The translations under genes were made by a program, and so were the position numbers. Of a DNA stretch of 64,000 bases, positions 1-7,292 are shown one piece after another. The stretch is from Janthinobacterium sp. Marseille (GTDB taxonomy: Bacteria; Pseudomonadota; Gammaproteobacteria; Burkholderiales; Burkholderiaceae_D). Location: positions 3,844,001-3,908,000 of the forward strand of contig NC_009659.1 of the NCBI RefSeq assembly GCF_000013625.1. The letters are read 5' to 3'. A model generated the notes under the pieces. It worked only from the letters and a program-made list of their open reading frames with translations. It was not told the origin of the DNA and did not search any database. Position 1 is the stretch's first letter. Each line of letters begins with the position of its first letter.

Positions 1-542
1 TCGACACATTCCACCTGCCTGGTAGTCTTCATCTTGCGCAGCACGCGGGAAATCTCGGCAGAAAACTGCCGGTCCTTCAGCATTTCTGCAGCCTCGGGGC
101 AAATACCATCCAGCAAGTTCATTTTCTTGATAATTTGACTGACATCGACGCTGAGCGCCCTTGCCAGACGCTCGGTCGAGACGCCACGCTCAATCGCGCG
201 TCGGATCATGAAATGCTCTTGGATGGTCGACAGGCGATTGACTCGGCTGTTGTATGTATATCCCTCGTCATCCTTGGCCACCAAACACGGCGCATCGACA
301 TAACCCAGGTCACTCAGGACAATGAGGCGGATATGCCCATCCAGCAGCATATGTTGATCCGACTTCTTAACCGCTTGGGTGACTGAAAGAGGTTCGATCA
401 ATCCGACCTCCTCGATCGAGGAACGAATTTGTTTGAATTTCCGCGATGTCACGAGTCCTTCCGGTACTTTATGTGAGGGCAGAATATTCGCCAATGGAAC
501 CGACAAGGCATCCATCGAAAAACCGAGGGAGATACCAGTCAT
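1..542 (-). CDS. ParB/RepB-like partition protein, 3' end beyond window
   Basis: About 180 residues are visible and the frame runs off the left edge without a stop. The start is ATG at 542, overlapping the stop of the upstream ParB-like gene by 4 bp (ATGA), so the two are translationally coupled. An N-terminal ParB-type nuclease-like fold is suggested by 'LPSHKVPEGL', 'SIEEVGLIEPLSV' and 'MLLDGHIRL'. A helix-turn-helix-like stretch follows ('RALSVDVSQIIKKMNLL'). This pattern fits the RepB-type partition proteins often found beside a serine recombinase and a second ParB in integrated elements. Its role is probably element maintenance or regulation rather than chromosome segregation. That role is inferred from family and context; no parS site was identified. 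Confidence 0.75.
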   Translation of the reverse strand, partial: MTGISLGFSMDALSVPLANILPSHKVPEGLVTSRKFKQIRSSIEEVGLIEPLSVTQAVKKSDQHMLLDGHIRLIVLSDLGYVDAPCLVAKDDEGYTYNSRVNRLSTIQEHFMIRRAIERGVSTERLARALSVDVSQIIKKMNLLDGICPEAAEMLKDRQFSAEISRVLRKMKTTRQVECV

Positions 543-1438
543 GCCATGCTCCCGGGCCACACCCGTTCAGCCAGATACTTCGGTAGCGTATCAAGTCCTT
601 CGGCGCGCAGCAGATTGGTAAAGTTCTCGTCGATAAGAAGTTCGCGCAAAGCGCCCACTATAAAAAGCAGGCGCTGTTGCGCGAACTCCGCCTTTTTCAC
701 CATCAGTCGCTGCCGTTCAACTTCCTTCCGATAGGTTCTAACTAGGCTGGACTGCGTCACGTCGACTGGCTTTCTTGGCGTACCACGCGCCACCGAGCGC
801 CCCAGTGTGTGGCGACGTTCAATCACTCGCCTGGCTTCAATTAAATGTTTGCCGCGCAGCTTTCCAGATTCATAGGCATCCTGCAAGGCTGCCTGGACCG
901 CCTTGTCATCATCACCGGCACCAACGATTGCCAAGGCCGCGTTAAGGGGAATTTTTCCCTTTTCAACCCCGATAATCAATCGCTCTTCCCCATTTTGAAG
1001 CAGCGTCAGAATGCCGCATACGTACTCCGGCGTGAGGCCAGTTTTGGCGGCAATCGCCTTTTTGTCATAGCCCTGGTCGCGCAATGCCACTATGCCGGCG
1101 AGAATTTCCAGAGGGCGGCATTGGCGACGGGCGATATTTTCTGCGAGGCTCATGATGAACGCGTCCTCATCACTGACAGCGACGACCAGCGCAGGAATAG
1201 TGGTTTCGCCCGCGGATTTAAACGTCTTGAGGCGCCCCTCACCACAAACAAGCAAATACCGTTCGGTGCCGTCCTCCCCTGCGCGCGGGGTCACGGTAAT
1301 CGGCTTCTTAAGTCCGATCGCGTGAATATTGTCGGCAATTTCGTCAAAGATTTTGTTGTTACGTTCGCGAGGGTTATGGACATCGATGCGGTCCACCGGA
1401 ATCATGCGTAACTCACCAGCTTTGTGGTTCTTGTTCAT
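539..1438 (-). CDS. ParB-family DNA-binding protein of mobile element
   Basis: A 299-residue ParB N-domain protein. Residues about 13-105 carry the ParB-like features 'PRERNNKIFDEIADNI', 'LKKPITV' and 'CGEGRL', and then the box-II-like 'SLAENIARR'. A helix-turn-helix follows near residues 130-155 ('KAIAAKTGLTPEYV'). The C-terminal third is basic. The ATG at 1438 overlaps the stop of the upstream recombinase gene by 4 bp, and its own stop overlaps the next ParB-like gene by 4 bp, so the three form one tightly coupled leftward operon. Paired ParB-like proteins behind a large serine recombinase are a recurrent element architecture. No ParA ATPase is visible, so classical segregation is doubtful; a regulatory or recombination-accessory role is an inference. 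Confidence 0.8.
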   Translation of the reverse strand: MNKNHKAGELRMIPVDRIDVHNPRERNNKIFDEIADNIHAIGLKKPITVTPRAGEDGTERYLLVCGEGRLKTFKSAGETTIPALVVAVSDEDAFIMSLAENIARRQCRPLEILAGIVALRDQGYDKKAIAAKTGLTPEYVCGILTLLQNGEERLIIGVEKGKIPLNAALAIVGAGDDDKAVQAALQDAYESGKLRGKHLIEARRVIERRHTLGRSVARGTPRKPVDVTQSSLVRTYRKEVERQRLMVKKAEFAQQRLLFIVGALRELLIDENFTNLLRAEGLDTLPKYLAERVWPGSMA

Positions 1439-3000
1439 GCCACTCTCCTTAGCCGAGTGCGTTCTGCCATTCCGAAGAGGTAATCGAGGGTGTCAAAGCG
1501 ATAGCTTTCCAGTTCAACGGCGTTCTGCTCTGCCAGGCTGAGGCGCGGCTGCCCAAAATCCAGTCGCGGCAAAAGGTAGTAATCGAGAGCGCTTTGGTTG
1601 TCATGGTCGAGCCGCACGGCCACGGTGATGTCGGGCAAGAGGCTGGTGTCGAGTCTGATTTTCCAGTGGTGCCGGCCAGAGTCGTGAGTTTGGCAACGCG
1701 CGAGCACCAGGGAAACGTTGAATTCGCCATTCACCCACAATATGTCGGTCCCCGGATCGCGCACAACCAACCCTCCCAATTCGGCGATTTGTTGTTCGGT
1801 CTGTGCCACGATGCCCGGGTGCAGGCTGCGCAAGAAACGATTCACTTCCAGATAACGATAGTCCCGGTCCGGAGTGAAGCCGACCATTTGATAGGCTTTG
1901 ACCAAGCTACCAAAGCGGAAGGCGTACACCGACGAAGAGGGCATCCCATCCGTTTCGTTAATGATCAGGCCGGAGAGGAGGCCACGTTTTTTGTAGAGGG
2001 ATCGAAGTCGGTCGACCAGTTCCTCATTGGTGTAACGCCTGGTCCGGGCGCGGATGATTCCCTGCGCCGTGTAAAAGATGTCGGGCGGCACGATGGGCTC
2101 GAAGGCACCGTCCTTTTTGATCCACATATCGGGCGTGTTGATTACTCGCAGTTTTTTGAGTTTGAAGGAGATGCGGTTGTAGACGTTATTGCCGACGTAC
2201 TTCTCATTGATCAATACCTGATGCACAGTGGCACGGGTCCATGCCCGATCCAGATCAGTCAGCATGTTCATCCCGTTCAAGCGCACGGCTATTTCTGACT
2301 CCACCAATCCGTCATCAATAAACCAGCGGTAGATCTGGCTCACGATGCGGATTTCTTCCTCCGGGCCAGGCATCAGAATCACGCGATCAGTCTGCAGACT
2401 CTTGTGCTCGCCGCGGCGCAGTTCGGTTTTGATGGAGCCGTTCTGGTCAATCAATACCCGGCGCAGACCGTAGCCGGCCGGACCACCTTGCCGGTAGCCG
2501 AGTTCGATCAGCCGACACTGACCGGCGAAAACCTTGGCGGATAGTTCCCGGCTGTACTCGCCAGCCATCGCCCGTTTGACGCCCTTAACGATGGTCGATA
2601 CCGGGGACCCATCGTTCTCGAATTGCTCGGCGCAATAAGCAACCTGAATACCGGCGCGTCGGCATCGGTATTCGTAATACGCGCTCTCATCAGCATCCTG
2701 GAAGCGTCCCCACCGGCTGACGTCATAGACCAAGATGATCGTGAAATCCGCCGTGCCGCTTTCAACGTCCTTGATCAGTTGCTGCAACGACGTGCGGCCA
2801 TCAATGCGCAGACCACTTTTGCCGGCGTCGGTGTAGGTGCGAACAATCTCAATGCCGCGGTGGGCCGCATATTCGCGGATCTTGTCCGCTTGGTTTTCGG
2901 TGGAGTATTGCTGGTGTTCGGTCGACATCCGAACATACTCGACCGCCCTAAGCAGGGATGGCTGCTCTCCCCCAACATCGCTTGGTTCGTCATATTCCAT
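1435..3000 (-). CDS. Large serine recombinase (resolvase/invertase family)
   Basis: A 521-residue site-specific recombinase. The N-terminal resolvase domain (about 15-165) has the catalytic serine in 'YVRMST' (Ser26) and the arginine-bearing motif 'DVSRWGRFQD' (about 93-102). A recombinase domain follows (about 180-300; 'GPAGYGLRR', 'LNGMNMLTDLDRAWT', 'VLINEKYVGN'). The length fits large serine recombinases that integrate and excise elements without a host recombinase. The long C-terminal region lacks an obvious Cys-rich zinc ribbon. It is the first gene of the leftward recombinase-ParB-RepB operon. It probably mobilises the island, but no attachment core could be defined because the left boundary is outside the window. 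Confidence 0.9.
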   Translation of the reverse strand: MEYDEPSDVGGEQPSLLRAVEYVRMSTEHQQYSTENQADKIREYAAHRGIEIVRTYTDAGKSGLRIDGRTSLQQLIKDVESGTADFTIILVYDVSRWGRFQDADESAYYEYRCRRAGIQVAYCAEQFENDGSPVSTIVKGVKRAMAGEYSRELSAKVFAGQCRLIELGYRQGGPAGYGLRRVLIDQNGSIKTELRRGEHKSLQTDRVILMPGPEEEIRIVSQIYRWFIDDGLVESEIAVRLNGMNMLTDLDRAWTRATVHQVLINEKYVGNNVYNRISFKLKKLRVINTPDMWIKKDGAFEPIVPPDIFYTAQGIIRARTRRYTNEELVDRLRSLYKKRGLLSGLIINETDGMPSSSVYAFRFGSLVKAYQMVGFTPDRDYRYLEVNRFLRSLHPGIVAQTEQQIAELGGLVVRDPGTDILWVNGEFNVSLVLARCQTHDSGRHHWKIRLDTSLLPDITVAVRLDHDNQSALDYYLLPRLDFGQPRLSLAEQNAVELESYRFDTLDYLFGMAERTRLRRVA

Positions 3001-3169
3001 GATTCCCGATCGCCCCAGTCAATTGGAATTTCGGCCCTCGGGAATTCACCTATATGGCGATGGTCGTCAAAGCACGCTCCTGTTCATGAACCAGGAGGGC
3101 CAAAATTCGAAGTCGCGCATCGCGTGTCGAGAGTGCATGTGTGCGGTACGTTAGCATTCATGCATGAAA

Positions 3170-3637
3170 TCACCGAACACGTCCTCTCTTTGCAATTTTG
3201 ACTTGTGGCACGCACGGGCAGGTGTGCACTGTAATTTCGACGGTCCAGACATCCATCTTTGCAATTGCACCGGCCGCGACCTTGCTGAGACGATAGATAC
3301 CTGATGGCAGGGGCATTTCTGGAATTGACACGTCCATCTTTGCAATTGAGCCATTTTGCGGTCGGCCGTCCCGCTCGCGTTGCAGAGCTCGATTTCGTTC
3401 GGCATACTCTGGATGCGTGCTGCGGTATTCGCGCCAATAGTCAGGATTGCGCTGGACCCAGGCATGCTGCGCCCGAGTTTGGTTGTCCTGGTAGTCTGGA
3501 TCGCTCTGACGTTTGAGCAGTTGCCAGCGTCGTCGACGTTCGAGCTGGCAGCGCGGCCTTGAGCAGTAAGATTGTTGCGGAGTTTGAGGGCGTGGTTGAA
3601 AAACCTGGCCGCACGCTGCGCACTGCTTGATTTCCAT
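3170..3637 (-). CDS. Small Cys-cluster protein of mobile element, unknown function
   Basis: 155 residues from ATG 3637, chosen because a clear ribosome site (GGAGAAATTTC) precedes it; the same frame is open further upstream but there it encodes SRAP remnant. A possible zinc knuckle is formed by C6-x2-C9 and C25-x4-C30 ('CAACGQVF', 'YCSRPRC'), followed by a very basic stretch and a repeated Asp-Pro-Asp-Tyr / His-Pro-Glu-Tyr segment. The C-terminal third carries two copies of 'IAKMDV', encoded by direct DNA repeats. I recognise this as a conserved small protein of proteobacterial mobile elements but know no assigned function. DNA binding is plausible from the Cys cluster and basic charge. It lies directly upstream of the recombinase operon and reads the same way. 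Confidence 0.6.
   Translation of the reverse strand: MEIKQCAACGQVFQPRPQTPQQSYCSRPRCQLERRRRWQLLKRQSDPDYQDNQTRAQHAWVQRNPDYWREYRSTHPEYAERNRALQRERDGRPQNGSIAKMDVSIPEMPLPSGIYRLSKVAAGAIAKMDVWTVEITVHTCPCVPQVKIAKRGRVR
3186..3345. repeat. Three TTTGCAATT direct repeats
   Basis: The core TTTGCAATT occurs three times in the same orientation. Two copies are extended (CATCTTTGCAATTG) near 3251 and 3330, and a shorter one (CTCTTTGCAATTTTG) is near 3186. The two long copies encode the 'IAKMDV' repeats of the overlapping 155-residue protein. They lie at the 3' end of that gene, upstream of the recombinase operon, so they could be protein-binding sites as well as coding repeats. Confidence 0.55.
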
Positions 3638-3654
3638 GAAATTTCTCCATACAT

Positions 3655-4060
3655 GAATGTATGAAGCGTGCGTGAATAACTTGAACGACTGTGCCGTCGT
3701 GCCGTCCGGTTCGTTCCATGTCCGCCATATTCCTGTTACTGCAAACGGCGAGCCGTCGGCCATGCCGATCTTCCAGCGTTCATGCTTGCCTGCTTCCCAG
3801 TTCGGCTCGTAAAACTGGCTCATCTGCACCAGGCACAATTGACCTTCGCGCCCAGCGTTTCACTTAGCGCATTCATCATCGTGAATTTTTTCACGCCGTC
3901 CGGGATATGCCGCTTGGGCAGCATCCCGTATGAAGCAACGGATGCGATGCGCGTATACGCTTTGCATTCGCATCTTCGGCAAAGTCCTCTGCTCGGATAT
4001 TCAGCGACAGCGCGTCAGAAAACGGAAAGGTCAGCATACGACCTATGCGCATTCGTTCTT
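3655..4060 (-). pseudogene. SRAP (HMCES/YedK-like) gene remnant
   Basis: Fragments of a SOS-response-associated peptidase domain are readable in two frames. One frame gives 'YGMLPKRHIPDGVKKF' and then 'NALSETLG' (about 3945-3858). After a frame change and loss of the segment normally between them, a second frame gives 'GQLCLVQMSQFYEPNWE', then 'ERWKIGMADGSPFAV', 'GIWRTWNEPDG' and 'SFKLFT'. The catalytic N-terminal Cys region is not recognisable and homology stops near 3655, where the start region of the Cys-cluster gene begins. Intact SRAP proteins crosslink to abasic sites in single-stranded DNA. This copy is truncated, internally deleted and frameshifted, so it is non-functional. Confidence 0.75.
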
Positions 4061-4111
4061 GAGTGAGCGATCGAACCGCGTGAGTAACTCGGAGAGCCCA
4101 CGCTTGAAGGC

Positions 4112-5050
4112 TTACGCCGGGGCAAACACCTTTGGTCTAAGGTCGACATATCCTGGCGCGAGTGGGGCGCTTTCTGCTGCGTGCAAGACTAGCGGGTCGC
4201 GCAAACATAGCGTGATCTCCTTACCCGTTGCACTATGGCCTGGTGAACAGTCAACATTCCACAATCGCAACAAGTAGCCGGCGTTCGTTGCACGCACACG
4301 CACATTCATAACGCCGTCAATCATGTCGTAGTCTTTCGCGACGACATCAGGACGCTCAACGTTCGGATGGACGATCAACTCTAGTTCGATGATGCGTGAC
4401 CATTGAACATCGTTTTCTGGCTTTTCTTCTGGTCGTGCGGGGCTGTTCTCAAGCAGCGTGGTCTTGCTCATCCGAGTCAGCATGAAGTCTCGAAATGACT
4501 TGCTCTTTCGGTCGTAAGCACGCGCGTGCCATCGCAAACCGTTGTGTACTAAGGCAAATGGAACGAGTTCCCTTTCGCTAGCACCGCTGGTATTAGAGCT
4601 ATAAGCCAGACGAACGGCCAGACCACGATGAATTGCACGAGAAATTGTGGCGAGCACATCCACTTGCGGAACGCTCAATGGCTTAAGAAAGTCGCACTGC
4701 ACCAGAGGCTCGGTGCGATGGGCCGCGACTTCGCCGAAGCCCTGTGATAAGGCTGTAAGGGCTCGTGAGACGGAGTGGTCGAATACAGGTGTGAACGATT
4801 TGCTTGGTCGATAGACCTTGCTGGCGTTATCAAGTTCGCAGTTTGTAGGAGCGATCTCTCGATACATCGCAATATCGCGGGTCGCACCCGCAGCACCGGT
4901 GGAGAACCGTTCCACAAGGTCCGGACGTCGTAGCTCGCCAAGGAAGAATAGCCGGAAATCGATAAAGGTAAGTCGATCAATTTGCGACTTGGGAAGATCG
5001 ATCAACAACTCGCAATTGTGAGGCATGGGCAGAATTAGGGATGTAGACAT
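4112..5050 (-). CDS. WYL-domain repressor, CapW/BrxR type
   Basis: 312 residues from ATG 5050; a GTG five codons earlier (5065) is also possible. The layout matches the winged-HTH/WYL/WCX regulators. The N-terminal winged helix spans about 10-95 ('IDFRLFFLGELRRPDLVERF', 'TRDIAMYREIAP'). The WYL domain (about 120-210) includes 'RLAYSS' and 'GLRWHARAYDRKSKSFRDF', and a C-terminal WCX-like domain ends the protein. Characterised relatives CapW and BrxR repress CBASS and BREX phage-defence operons and are thought to sense a ligand through the WYL domain. This gene is divergent from the ubiquitin-like operon at 5154, and the gap holds a long imperfect palindrome. It most likely represses that operon and itself; this is inferred from family and context. 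Confidence 0.88.
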   Translation of the reverse strand: MSTSLILPMPHNCELLIDLPKSQIDRLTFIDFRLFFLGELRRPDLVERFSTGAAGATRDIAMYREIAPTNCELDNASKVYRPSKSFTPVFDHSVSRALTALSQGFGEVAAHRTEPLVQCDFLKPLSVPQVDVLATISRAIHRGLAVRLAYSSNTSGASERELVPFALVHNGLRWHARAYDRKSKSFRDFMLTRMSKTTLLENSPARPEEKPENDVQWSRIIELELIVHPNVERPDVVAKDYDMIDGVMNVRVRATNAGYLLRLWNVDCSPGHSATGKEITLCLRDPLVLHAAESAPLAPGYVDLRPKVFAPA

Positions 5051-5088
5051 ACGGGATGCTATCACAGGTCTTTATTCCGATTCCACTA

Positions 5089-5131
5089 AAGATCTGCATA
5101 CATCATCAAAATGATCATGTATAGTGATCTT
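5089..5131. promoter_or_regulatory. 43-bp imperfect palindrome, candidate WYL-repressor operator
   Basis: Two 20-bp arms (5089-5108 and 5112-5131) flank a 3-bp centre and match at 16 of 20 positions. The outer hexamers are AAGATC and GATCTT, and the inner parts are ATACAT and ATGTAT. It sits between the divergent WYL repressor and the 57-residue protein gene. A TATAGT sequence at 5120-5125 could be a -10 element inside the right arm, so a bound dimer would block the promoter. The symmetry is directly visible; its use as an operator is inferred. Confidence 0.7.
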
Positions 5132-5153
5132 AGTTAAACAGTGAGGTGACCAA

Positions 5154-5327
5154 ATGGCAAAGAACGGAAAGCCTGACGACGGGCATCGAGTAGGGGCTGT
5201 ACGCGAACGCAGCCAAACACAAACCCCTAGTGGGCACTACGTGAAGCGCGACACAACGACAGGTCGCTTTGTTGATGTGAAAACCAGCGATATAACGCCA
5301 TTCAAGGGCGTGCGTCGCGAAAAATAG
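5154..5327 (+). CDS. 57-residue basic protein leading the ubiquitin-like operon
   Basis: ATG at 5154 is preceded by GTGAGGTGACC, a good ribosome site. The product is strongly polar and basic with 'GHRVGAVRERSQT', 'YVKRDTTTGRF' and a C-terminal 'PFKGVRREK', and it has no hydrophobic segment or cysteine. The motif style (Lys-Arg-Asp-Thr...Gly-Arg-Phe, then Phe-Lys-Gly-Val-Arg) resembles small conserved hypothetical proteins I have seen in other bacteria, but I know no function. It is the first gene of the operon, nine bases before the ubiquitin-like gene. It could be an adaptor, substrate or antitoxin-like regulator; nothing in the sequence decides. Confidence 0.7.
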   Translation: MAKNGKPDDGHRVGAVRERSQTQTPSGHYVKRDTTTGRFVDVKTSDITPFKGVRREK

Positions 5328-5336
5328 GGGAATGTA

Positions 5337-5600
5337 ATGAGCATCGAAGTCGACGCCAACGAAGCAAAACACACCAAAGCCCACGAAATTTTCGTCAACG
5401 GCAAGCCCCGCGAGTTCGAGGGGAAGACAATCTCCTACGACGAAGTCGTACGTTTGGCATTCCCTGAGGGGCCCTTTGACATCATCTACACCGTGGCGTA
5501 TGCCAACCTGCATGGGCACGACGGCACGCTAGCGCCAGGTCAAGATACCAAGGTACGTGAAGGGATGGAATTCCGTGTCCGCAAAACCAACCGATCCTGA
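5337..5600 (+). CDS. Multiubiquitin-family ubiquitin-like protein
   Basis: 87 residues, start ATG 5337 with AGGGGA just upstream. The beta-grasp signature of the Multi_ubiq family is clear: 'IFVNGKPREFEGKTISYDEVV', then 'YTVAYANLHG' and 'LAPGQDTKVREGMEFRV'. Family members often hold two or more tandem domains; this one has a single domain. The C-terminus is 'KTNRS', with no Gly-Gly tail, so conventional adenylation-driven conjugation through a terminal diglycine is not obvious. Its stop lies inside the start region of the E1-like gene, implying coupled translation. It is the probable partner or substrate of that E1-like protein; this is inferred from gene order and family. Confidence 0.88.
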   Translation: MSIEVDANEAKHTKAHEIFVNGKPREFEGKTISYDEVVRLAFPEGPFDIIYTVAYANLHGHDGTLAPGQDTKVREGMEFRVRKTNRS

Positions 5601-6798
5601 TTCTGGTTTCCAGTTGATGCTGGACGAGGAGTTCGAAGCCGAAGTGCACCAGCAGCATTTACTGGTGCACTCCGTGCCATATGTCACAGCCGAACGCACG
5701 GTGGCTGTTGGAACGTTAGTTTGCAAATACGTGGAGAACGCGGGTACGGTCTTGCCGCCGAACGCCGCCGCCGGGGACAACCATCAAGTTTGGTGGATTG
5801 GGAGCTTTCCCTGCCGTGCCGATGGCACGTTTCTAACGGACCTTGTCGCCGACACACAGCCACAGTCGCATACAGTGTTTGAAGGATGCGTGGCCCAGCA
5901 TCAATTTTCGAACAAGCCAGATGGATGGACTGAGTACCCTAATCACTACGAAAAGGTGACGCACTACATCACCCTCATCGAAAGTCAGGCTAAAGTAATT
6001 AAAGCCGAGGCCAATGCTCGAACCAAACGCGTTATCGAACCGCGCGAGCCGGATTCGGTTTTCCGATACGCCGACACTGCCAGCGTGCGCGCGGAAATTT
6101 TAGCAACCTCGGCACGACTAAAGCTCAAAAGGGTTGCGATAATCGGATTGGGGGGCACCGGGGCATACGTGATCGATCAGGTCGCAAAAACACCGGTATT
6201 AGAAATCCACCTGTTCGATGGCGATGACTTCAAGCAGCATAACGCGTTCCGCGCTCCAGGCGCAGCGACGAAAGAGGATCTGCTGAAACGGATGAAAAAG
6301 GTCGATTATTTCCTTCAACGTTACGACCCAATGCGTAAAGGTATTATTTCGCACCCCTATTACCTCGACGCTGAGAATGTAACCGAGCTGGACGGCTTTG
6401 ACTTCGCCTTCGTCTGTGTGGACAAGGGCAAAGCTCGTAAAACGGTTTGCGAATATTTGATCGCCCAAGGTATTCCATTCGTCGACGTCGGCATGGATGT
6501 CGTAATGAACGCGGGAACGCTTGAACTTGATGGCACGTGTCGTGTTACCACCGCAACACGCGACAAAAGCGATCACATTTCCCGATGCGTCCCAATGGAC
6601 AACGATGATTCTGACACGTTGTATCGGCAGAATATCCAAGTGGCTGACTTGAACGCGCTTAACGCGCAGTTCGCGGTCATCAAGTGGAAACAGTTATTCG
6701 GATTTTACGAGGATCGCTTCAAGTCATTTCATGCGGCCTACACGGTTGGCACTCAATCGCTTACGCGCGGTGAGCAAGATGAAAAGCTTACAGCATGA
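5575..6798 (+). CDS. E1-like ThiF-fold adenylyltransferase with N-terminal extra domain
   Basis: 407 residues from GTG 5575, chosen because AAGGGATGG lies 7-8 bases upstream; GTG 5557 or ATG 5617 are alternatives. The N-terminal half (about 1-150) has conserved-looking His and Cys positions ('HLLVHSVPYV', 'NHQVWWIGSFPCRADG', 'FSNKP') and resembles the DUF6791-type domain found in front of such E1 proteins. The adenylation domain follows with the nucleotide loop 'GLGGTG' (191-196), 'FDGDDF' and 'HNAFRAPGA'. No Cys-x2-Cys zinc pairs are visible; Cys338 ('SRCVPM') is the best candidate for a thioester residue but is unproven. It probably activates the ubiquitin-like protein encoded just upstream. 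No separate E2 or JAB gene is present nearby. Confidence 0.85.
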   Translation: MSAKPTDPDSGFQLMLDEEFEAEVHQQHLLVHSVPYVTAERTVAVGTLVCKYVENAGTVLPPNAAAGDNHQVWWIGSFPCRADGTFLTDLVADTQPQSHTVFEGCVAQHQFSNKPDGWTEYPNHYEKVTHYITLIESQAKVIKAEANARTKRVIEPREPDSVFRYADTASVRAEILATSARLKLKRVAIIGLGGTGAYVIDQVAKTPVLEIHLFDGDDFKQHNAFRAPGAATKEDLLKRMKKVDYFLQRYDPMRKGIISHPYYLDAENVTELDGFDFAFVCVDKGKARKTVCEYLIAQGIPFVDVGMDVVMNAGTLELDGTCRVTTATRDKSDHISRCVPMDNDDSDTLYRQNIQVADLNALNAQFAVIKWKQLFGFYEDRFKSFHAAYTVGTQSLTRGEQDEKLTA

Positions 6799-7292
6799 GG
6801 ATGACCAACATCCGTCCAACATTTGTCCAGTTCATTCCTGACCATTTGGAGGATGGCGTCTTGTATATCAGCGGGCGCTTTCGCACGTGCTCACACAAAT
6901 GCTGTTGCGGATGTGGCGAAGAAGTAGTCACACCACTCTCGCCAGCCGAATGGCGCATATCGTGCGAAAGAGATCTCGTGTCTCTCTGGCCCTCAATTGG
7001 TAACTGGGACTATGCTTGCCGCTCGCACTATTTTATTCAACGTAACCAGGTAAAGTGGGCTAAAGCGATGACCGCAAGCAAGATCAAGTCGGTGCAGCAA
7101 CGAGATGCTGGGGACCTTGCCAAATTGATCAAATCGAATAATGCGGCGAAAACTGGCGAGAAGCGGCCGCAGCATGTACCACTTACACCGCCATTGGTGT
7201 CAAGCCGTGCGCCTATGTTGCCCCCGGGCACGATCAGTAAGCCACCTAGCTTGATAGCGAGACTATGCCGCTTCCTATTTGGTAAGGACTGA
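6795..7292 (+). CDS. DUF6527-family Cys-cluster protein
   Basis: 165 residues. ATG 6795 overlaps the E1-like stop by 4 bp; ATG 6801 is an alternative. The N-terminal 75 residues carry the family hallmarks: 'FIPDHLEDGVLYIS', a dense Cys cluster 'SHKCCCGCGEEVVTPLSP', 'LWPSIGNW' and 'CRSHYFI', consistent with a small metal-binding fold. The C-terminal half is basic and proline-rich and ends in a hydrophobic-basic tail ('LIARLCRFLFGKD') that might touch membrane. DUF6527 genes recur beside ubiquitin-like/E1 pairs. The function is unknown; a role replacing a missing E2, ligase or peptidase is speculation. Confidence 0.8.
   Translation: MRMTNIRPTFVQFIPDHLEDGVLYISGRFRTCSHKCCCGCGEEVVTPLSPAEWRISCERDLVSLWPSIGNWDYACRSHYFIQRNQVKWAKAMTASKIKSVQQRDAGDLAKLIKSNNAAKTGEKRPQHVPLTPPLVSSRAPMLPPGTISKPPSLIARLCRFLFGKD

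Noticed and set aside
539..1438. Chromosomal ParAB partition locus
   Set aside because: No ParA and no gid/rsm neighbours; the coupled serine recombinase points to a mobile element.
3170..3838. A single 222-codon SRAP/Cys-cluster fusion gene
   Set aside because: The SRAP part lacks its catalytic N-terminus and is frameshifted upstream, and a good ribosome site precedes the internal ATG at 3637. I read it as pseudogene plus a separate gene.
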